Assembly (NCBI RefSeq): GCF_036985595.1
Contig: NZ_BTPU01000011.1
Span: 1-39,438, forward strand
Source: Vallitalea maricola
GTDB taxonomy: Bacteria; Bacillota; Clostridia; Lachnospirales; Vallitaleaceae
DNA: 39,438 nucleotides
Direction: 5' to 3'
Shown here: piece by piece, positions 35,372 to 39,438 of the stretch
Layout: each line of letters starts with the position of its first letter
Position numbering within the stretch: position 1 is the stretch's first letter
Position numbers and translations under genes: made by a program
The notes under the pieces: generated by a model
Databases searched by the model: none
Seen by the model: the letters and a program-made list of their open reading frames with translations, nothing else
Told to the model about the DNA's origin: nothing

Positions 35372-36202
35372 ATGAATAAAAAAGTAGAAATTTCATTTAT
35401 TCAGTTTGGGATTGAAGCTGATCCTTTTGAGTCAGCTGTAGTAGAAACTAATGTTAATAAGGTATGTGCCATGATTGATGAATTAGAGCCACATACAATG
35501 GATCTAATTATTTTACCTGATGAAATATTTGGGGCTTATGCTTATGGACCAATGAACATACCTTTGGACTTAGAAAATGAATATCTTGATAAAATTAAAG
35601 AAAAGGCAAAGCAGTATTCTGTATATATTGCTGGTTCAATAATGGCAAAACAAGATTATATAAGTTCATATAGTAAAGGTTTTTTAATTGACCGCAAGGG
35701 AGAGCTTGTATTTGAGCAGAATAGAAATAATGTCTTTGCCCAAGAAACAAGATTTGTTATTAAAAATAAAGATGAAATTAAGGTATATGAAACGGATTTT
35801 GGGAAAATAGCTTTATGTGTAGGAATTGATATTCTATTTCCTCAAATATCACAACAGCTTATTGATAAGGAAATCGATATTATAATATCTCCTAATATGT
35901 ATTATGGTAAAAATGAAGAAACTAATGAATTAGGATATTCATCAGGATTTTTCCAAGTAGCTGCAAGAGCAAGAGCAATGGAGAATCAAGCATTTGTATT
36001 GATGAGTAATAGCACTGGGATAAATTATCATACAGATGATCAAATGGTAGGAAAAAGCATGGTTGTCTATCCAAACGGAAAATATTATGAAACTGATCAA
36101 AGCGAAGGTAGTTATAGTTTTGAGTTGGATTTAGCTAATTGTGAAGATAAGTATATGTCGGTTTATGATTTAAAAACTCTAGCAGACGTTAACAGTAATT
36201 AA
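35372..36202 (+). CDS. Nitrilase-superfamily (C-N hydrolase fold) protein lacking the catalytic Cys
   Basis: A 276-residue protein with the fold and length of the carbon-nitrogen hydrolase superfamily. The normal Glu-Lys-Cys triad is altered: LPDEIFGAY puts Asp50 (or Glu51) at the Glu site, FEQNRNNVF puts Arg118 at the Lys site, and GKIALCVGIDILFP puts Gly151 where ICYD-type Cys should be (the nearby Cys149 is two residues too early; Asp153 and the FP after it keep register). So it is probably not a normal amidase or nitrilase. It lies between the two 3,4-AHBA synthesis genes, with AGGAGG before its ATG. It may bind an intermediate, act as an acyltransferase-like or lyase enzyme with other chemistry, or be a structural partner. 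Confidence 0.78.
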   Translation: MNKKVEISFIQFGIEADPFESAVVETNVNKVCAMIDELEPHTMDLIILPDEIFGAYAYGPMNIPLDLENEYLDKIKEKAKQYSVYIAGSIMAKQDYISSYSKGFLIDRKGELVFEQNRNNVFAQETRFVIKNKDEIKVYETDFGKIALCVGIDILFPQISQQLIDKEIDIIISPNMYYGKNEETNELGYSSGFFQVAARARAMENQAFVLMSNSTGINYHTDDQMVGKSMVVYPNGKYYETDQSEGSYSFELDLANCEDKYMSVYDLKTLADVNSN

Positions 36203-36281
36203 GATAGGTGTCAAAATATTATTTGGTAAAACGATAATTATAGCAAATAAGTTTAAATATTAAGTAAAGGAATGAGAATAA

Positions 36282-37379
36282 ATGAAGAAAGAATTATGGT
36301 TTGATGGTAGTGTTTTAAGCCCTGAGGAAACTGGTTTGATTACCGATGCAACTAATCGAGGCTATACTACTGTTATATTGAATAAAAATCAACTAAAGAA
36401 AGTAAAAGTTTCTAATAGAGTGAAAAAAGCTATACGAATAAGTTCAATAGAAGAAGTTGAGAAATTTGACAAGATTGACATTTTTATTGTGGATAATTTA
36501 AGTATGGCTGAACAACTTATCAATATGAATAAATGTACTGCTTATTATACCACTGTAAATGATAGAGAAAATATGGAAAAAGCAGCAGACATTAGGATAC
36601 CTTTAAATTACTTGATTATTGAGTTTCAAGATACTACCAATATTCCTCTAGAACTAATTCTTGCTAAATTACAAAATGACAAGGTGAAAGTAATGAAGGT
36701 AGTTAATGAAAGCTCAGATGCTATCGTCGCTATGGGAGTTATGGAAGTTGGATCAGCAGGAGTTATTATGAAGAGTAAAAATATTCACGAGATTGTAAAT
36801 CTAAGCAATGAAATAATAAAGAAAGAAATGAAGAAAATGGATTTAGTAGAATGCGAAGTTGTAGAAATCAAGCATCTAGAATTAGGGGAAAGAGCATGTC
36901 TGGATTCGACTAGTATCATGAGCAAAACAGAAGGGATGATAGTGGGTTGCACATCAAGTGGAGGACTATTAATATGTTCTGAAGTGCATTATCTCCCATA
37001 TATGAATACTCGTCCTTTTAGAGTGAATGCAGGTACTATATCATCTTATGTATGGGGGCCTAACAATATAGTTGAATATATTTCAGATTTAGAGGCTGGA
37101 AGTAAATTACTGGCTGTAGATATTAATGGTGATTCTAGAACCGTAAATGTTGCAAGAGTTAAGTCAGAAGTTCGTCCTTTAATACTCATAGTGACAAGAT
37201 ACAAAGACGTGGAAATAAAAGCTATTATGCAGGATGACTGGCATATGAGAGTATTTTCACCTGAGGGTAAGGCTGTTAATATAACAGATTTAAAACCTGG
37301 TGACAAAGTTATGGGGCATTGTAGTGAACCAGGGAGGCATGTAGGCATTAAAATTTCAGAGACAATCATAGAAAAATAA
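36282..37379 (+). CDS. 3-Dehydroquinate synthase II family, GriH-like (3,4-AHBA cyclase)
   Basis: A 365-residue protein of the archaeal-type 3-dehydroquinate synthase II (AroB') family. The family-defining second half is easy to see: LGERACLDSTSIM, EGMIVGCTSSGGLLICSE, NTRPFRVNAGTISSYVWGP, VARVKSEVRPL and the end LKPGDKVMGH. In archaea it performs an oxidative deamination/cyclisation to dehydroquinate; GriH, the Streptomyces relative, cyclises the GriI product to 3-amino-4-hydroxybenzoate. Because a GriI-like aldolase and several aryl-acid-activating enzymes are in the same operon, the 3,4-AHBA role is favoured. The first ~150 residues are less conserved by eye. AAAGGAATGAG precedes the ATG. 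Confidence 0.88.
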   Translation: MKKELWFDGSVLSPEETGLITDATNRGYTTVILNKNQLKKVKVSNRVKKAIRISSIEEVEKFDKIDIFIVDNLSMAEQLINMNKCTAYYTTVNDRENMEKAADIRIPLNYLIIEFQDTTNIPLELILAKLQNDKVKVMKVVNESSDAIVAMGVMEVGSAGVIMKSKNIHEIVNLSNEIIKKEMKKMDLVECEVVEIKHLELGERACLDSTSIMSKTEGMIVGCTSSGGLLICSEVHYLPYMNTRPFRVNAGTISSYVWGPNNIVEYISDLEAGSKLLAVDINGDSRTVNVARVKSEVRPLILIVTRYKDVEIKAIMQDDWHMRVFSPEGKAVNITDLKPGDKVMGHCSEPGRHVGIKISETIIEK

Positions 37380-37430
37380 GTAACAAGCTCTGATATTCCC
37401 AGAGACTATATTATAGTAGGAGGAATCATT

Positions 37431-38744
37431 ATGCGCACATTTGAAGAAATTAATAAGAAACGCCTAGAGAATCTAAATAAAACTTTAAAAAATATACATA
37501 AAAGTCCTATGTACAGGGATAAATATAATTTTGAAATAGAGGAATTAAATGATTTATCTGAATTAAGGAAATTTGAAATTACAACAAAAGAGGAGTTAAG
37601 AGCATATAGCCCATCTGGAAATTTGGCAGCTGATATGAAGAAAGTTGTACAATACCACGAAACATCTGGTACAACTGGCAAAAGCATATCAACATGGTTG
37701 ACAAATTCAGATCACCAAGTATGGTGTGACGAGATGGAGAGTGTTGCCCTAAAATTCAACGAAAATGATATCTTAGCTATCAGATTTCCTTACGCACTTT
37801 CATTCCCAGCACATATTATCCAAGATATAGTAAAAAAAGCTGGTGGGGTAGCAATACCTATAGATAGTAGGGGCGTAGTTACTCCACATACACGTGTTAT
37901 TAATCTAATGCTAAAGTTAAAGATTACAACAATAGCATGTTTGCCATTAGAATTAATCATGTTAGCTGAAACAGCAAAATTAATGGGATATGATCCAAAA
38001 GAGGATTTTAAATCATTAAGGGGTTTTTATACAATTGGAGAACTGTTAACAAAAGAGAGGAAGAAACAAATTGAAAACATTTGGGGAGTACCAGTATACG
38101 ATAATTATGGTCTTACAGAATGCGGAGTAGTAGCAACAGCCTGTGAAAATGGCCATTTACACGTAGTAGATGAGAATTTTATAATTGAAATTCTAGACCC
38201 TGAAACACTGGAGCCAGTACCAAATGGAGAGAAAGGTATAATAACTATAAGCAATATTAATTTTGAAGGTAATCCACTAATTAGATACTATACTGGTGAT
38301 ATAGGCAGAATAGTAGATGGAAATACATGTGAATGTGGAAAAAGTAGTGAAATTATTGAACATTTTGGAAGAATATATGATATAATTAAAATTGGAGACC
38401 AAGAAATATTAATGCAGGAATTACAAGATGCGATTCTGAAAGCTACAGGGGACAAGGTTTCACCATTCTGGATGGTTAGCTTTAATAAGAAAAGATTAAC
38501 CATTAACTTTGAAGAATCAGATGATAGAGAAGTCTTGGATAAAAAAGCTGCTGAGCAGGAAATATCTAATCTGTTAGGTTGTGAATGTAAAATTAAACTT
38601 AATAAATATGGAGAACTTTTTGATAGAGAAAAGTTGCTCAAAATGCAGTTAACCATTAAACCAAAGTATATTGCTGACTATTCTCAGACATCAGATTATC
38701 CATGTACATTGAATGATTTATTGAAGGGATATGGAACATTCTAA
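37431..38744 (+). CDS. Phenylacetate-CoA-ligase-like adenylating enzyme 2
   Basis: A 437-residue member of the same adenylating family as the product of 24028. The phosphate loop is TSGTTGKS (residues 78-85), DNYGLTECG (near 223) is the A5 region, LIRYYTGDIG (near 283) the A7 motif and HFGRIYDIIKIG (near 311) the A8 hinge; the short cysteine pair TCECGK (near 300) is typical of the family. The first hundred residues are shorter than in its paralogue. AGGAGG lies eight bases before the ATG. It is the last gene of the operon, immediately after the 3,4-AHBA cyclase, so activating 3,4-AHBA itself is the simplest role. Confidence 0.85.
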   Translation: MRTFEEINKKRLENLNKTLKNIHKSPMYRDKYNFEIEELNDLSELRKFEITTKEELRAYSPSGNLAADMKKVVQYHETSGTTGKSISTWLTNSDHQVWCDEMESVALKFNENDILAIRFPYALSFPAHIIQDIVKKAGGVAIPIDSRGVVTPHTRVINLMLKLKITTIACLPLELIMLAETAKLMGYDPKEDFKSLRGFYTIGELLTKERKKQIENIWGVPVYDNYGLTECGVVATACENGHLHVVDENFIIEILDPETLEPVPNGEKGIITISNINFEGNPLIRYYTGDIGRIVDGNTCECGKSSEIIEHFGRIYDIIKIGDQEILMQELQDAILKATGDKVSPFWMVSFNKKRLTINFEESDDREVLDKKAAEQEISNLLGCECKIKLNKYGELFDREKLLKMQLTIKPKYIADYSQTSDYPCTLNDLLKGYGTF

Positions 38745-38756
38745 TATGGAATAATC

Positions 38757-38775
38757 AAATTACATTAAGTAATTT
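38757..38775 (+). terminator. Weak terminator-like hairpin after the second operon
   Basis: AAATTAC (38757-38763), loop ATTAA, GTAATTT (38769-38775) and then TTAT. The stem is AT-rich and short, so it is weak as a terminator, but its place 13 bases after the last gene fits. The rest of the gap to 38955 is AT-rich; TTGACA (38825-38830) and TATAAT (38844-38849) occur there but with a 13-base spacer, too short for a standard promoter. Confidence 0.35.
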
Positions 38776-38955
38776 TATAGAATTACAGATGTAAAATAAT
38801 GTCACGGACTAATAACTGTTTTTATTGACATAGACTATTTTAGTATAATGGTTTATTAGGCTTAGTTTCATAACTACCACCTGTAAAATTGATTTTCTTT
38901 GTCTTTTTGTAATAGTCGTATTAAGAGTTGAAATTATAATGAAGGAAGAAAGTAA

Positions 38956-39438
38956 ATGAAAAAAATATTAGTTATAGTATGGATTGTTGCATGCTGTGGT
39001 GAATTTTTAGTTCCTTTTATCTTAAGTTCTCGATTAAAGAATTATAGTAATTTAAGAACTGTTATGAGTGCCATAGCTACTAAAGAAAATGGAGTAATAG
39101 GTATATTATATAGTTTATGGTTAATTATATTTGGGGTTATAGTTGTTAGCATATCTTATTCGATAATAGACATATCATCAATAGGAACATATAAAGCTGC
39201 AATAATAATCTTGGGACTATATGGTATAGGCTGTATTATTTGTGGCATATTTCCAGTAAATAATACAAAAGAAATGCTTACTATTTCTGCTAAAATTCAC
39301 GGATATGTAGCAGTTATAACATTTTTTATGCTGATGTTCATTCCACTATTACTTAAAAAAGAGTTATATGCAAATGGTCTTAATGGTTTAGCGATAGGAT
39401 CTAATTTTGTATTCATTGGTTCATTTGTGTTATTTGTA
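38956..39438 (+). CDS. DUF998-type membrane protein, truncated by the window end
   Basis: An open frame begins at ATG 38956 behind GAAGGAAG and is still open at the last base, giving 161 residues. It is strongly hydrophobic, with about five membrane segments so far (residues 4-23, 46-64, 75-100, 110-132 and 145-161). The pair CGIFPVNN and KIHGYVAVITFF, joining two helices, is the pattern of the DUF998 family of integral membrane proteins of unknown function. It has its own upstream gap with no link to the biosynthetic operon, so it probably marks the edge of the cluster. Confidence 0.75.
   Translation, partial: MKKILVIVWIVACCGEFLVPFILSSRLKNYSNLRTVMSAIATKENGVIGILYSLWLIIFGVIVVSISYSIIDISSIGTYKAAIIILGLYGIGCIICGIFPVNNTKEMLTISAKIHGYVAVITFFMLMFIPLLLKKELYANGLNGLAIGSNFVFIGSFVLFV

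Noticed and set aside
34457..37379. Aldolase and dehydroquinate synthase II as an archaeal-type shikimate route
   Set aside because: This route is not usual in Clostridia, and the setting among aryl-acid ligases and tailoring enzymes favours 3,4-AHBA, though it cannot be excluded from sequence alone.
38825..38849. Promoter TTGACA...TATAAT before the DUF998 gene
   Set aside because: The spacer is only 13 bases; the two boxes cannot serve one standard SigA promoter.

Overview
The window is very AT-rich and its genes are tightly packed, with strong AAGGAGG-type ribosome sites and frequent 1-30 nt overlaps. Most genes run on the + strand. The protein families (AT-less polyketide synthase, U32 Fe-S proteins, phenylacetate-CoA-ligase-type adenylating enzymes, short Rossmann/P-loop ATPases) point to an anaerobic, low-GC Firmicute of the class Clostridia. 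I cannot fix the genus from sequence alone. Nearly everything here is secondary-metabolite biosynthesis. No rRNA, tRNA, CRISPR array, transposase or phage gene was seen.

Region A (1-15151, with a paralogue on the minus strand to 16301) is the right-hand part of an assembly-line operon. It holds a 3'-complete but 5'-truncated trans-AT-type polyketide synthase (KS-KR-ACP-KS-KR-ACP-C), a free carrier protein, a two-subunit ABC exporter, a seryl-tRNA-synthetase-like amino acid:[carrier protein] ligase, and BtrH/C39-like proteins. A reasonable reading is that the ligase charges the free carrier protein with an amino acid, that the terminal condensation domain joins it to the polyketide, and that a BtrH-like protein handles the acyl group afterwards. 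No acyltransferase, thioesterase or phosphopantetheinyl transferase lies in the window.

The middle (16302-19604) is a divergent promoter region, a small unknown gene, a macro-domain gene, and then a zone of gene decay. The decayed genes are a zinc-ribbon gene with an apparent frameshift at its start, the stump of a DUF234-type ATPase, and a P-loop ATPase cut to one third of its length just before a clean terminator.

Region B (19605-38744) is a second, nearly continuous + strand operon. It carries relatives of all four enzyme types used for 3-amino-4-hydroxybenzoate (3,4-AHBA) and its aldehyde in grixazone biosynthesis: a DhnA-type aldolase (GriI-like), a 3-dehydroquinate synthase II (GriH-like), an adenylating enzyme and a LuxC-like acyl reductase (GriC/GriD-like). 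Added to these are two more phenylacetate-CoA-ligase-like enzymes, a metal-dependent amidohydrolase (a combination known from benzoxazole pathways), an SDR, an NRPS protein, an ABC-2 transporter, a nitrilase-fold protein that has lost its catalytic residues, and two separate UbiU/UbiV-like U32 pairs with conserved cysteine sets.

The most exciting point is those U32 pairs. UbiU/UbiV-type proteins carry 4Fe-4S clusters and support oxygen-independent hydroxylation. Two such pairs inside an aminohydroxybenzoate cluster suggest that an anaerobe hydroxylates a natural product without O2. The window ends in an unrelated, incomplete DUF998-type membrane protein.
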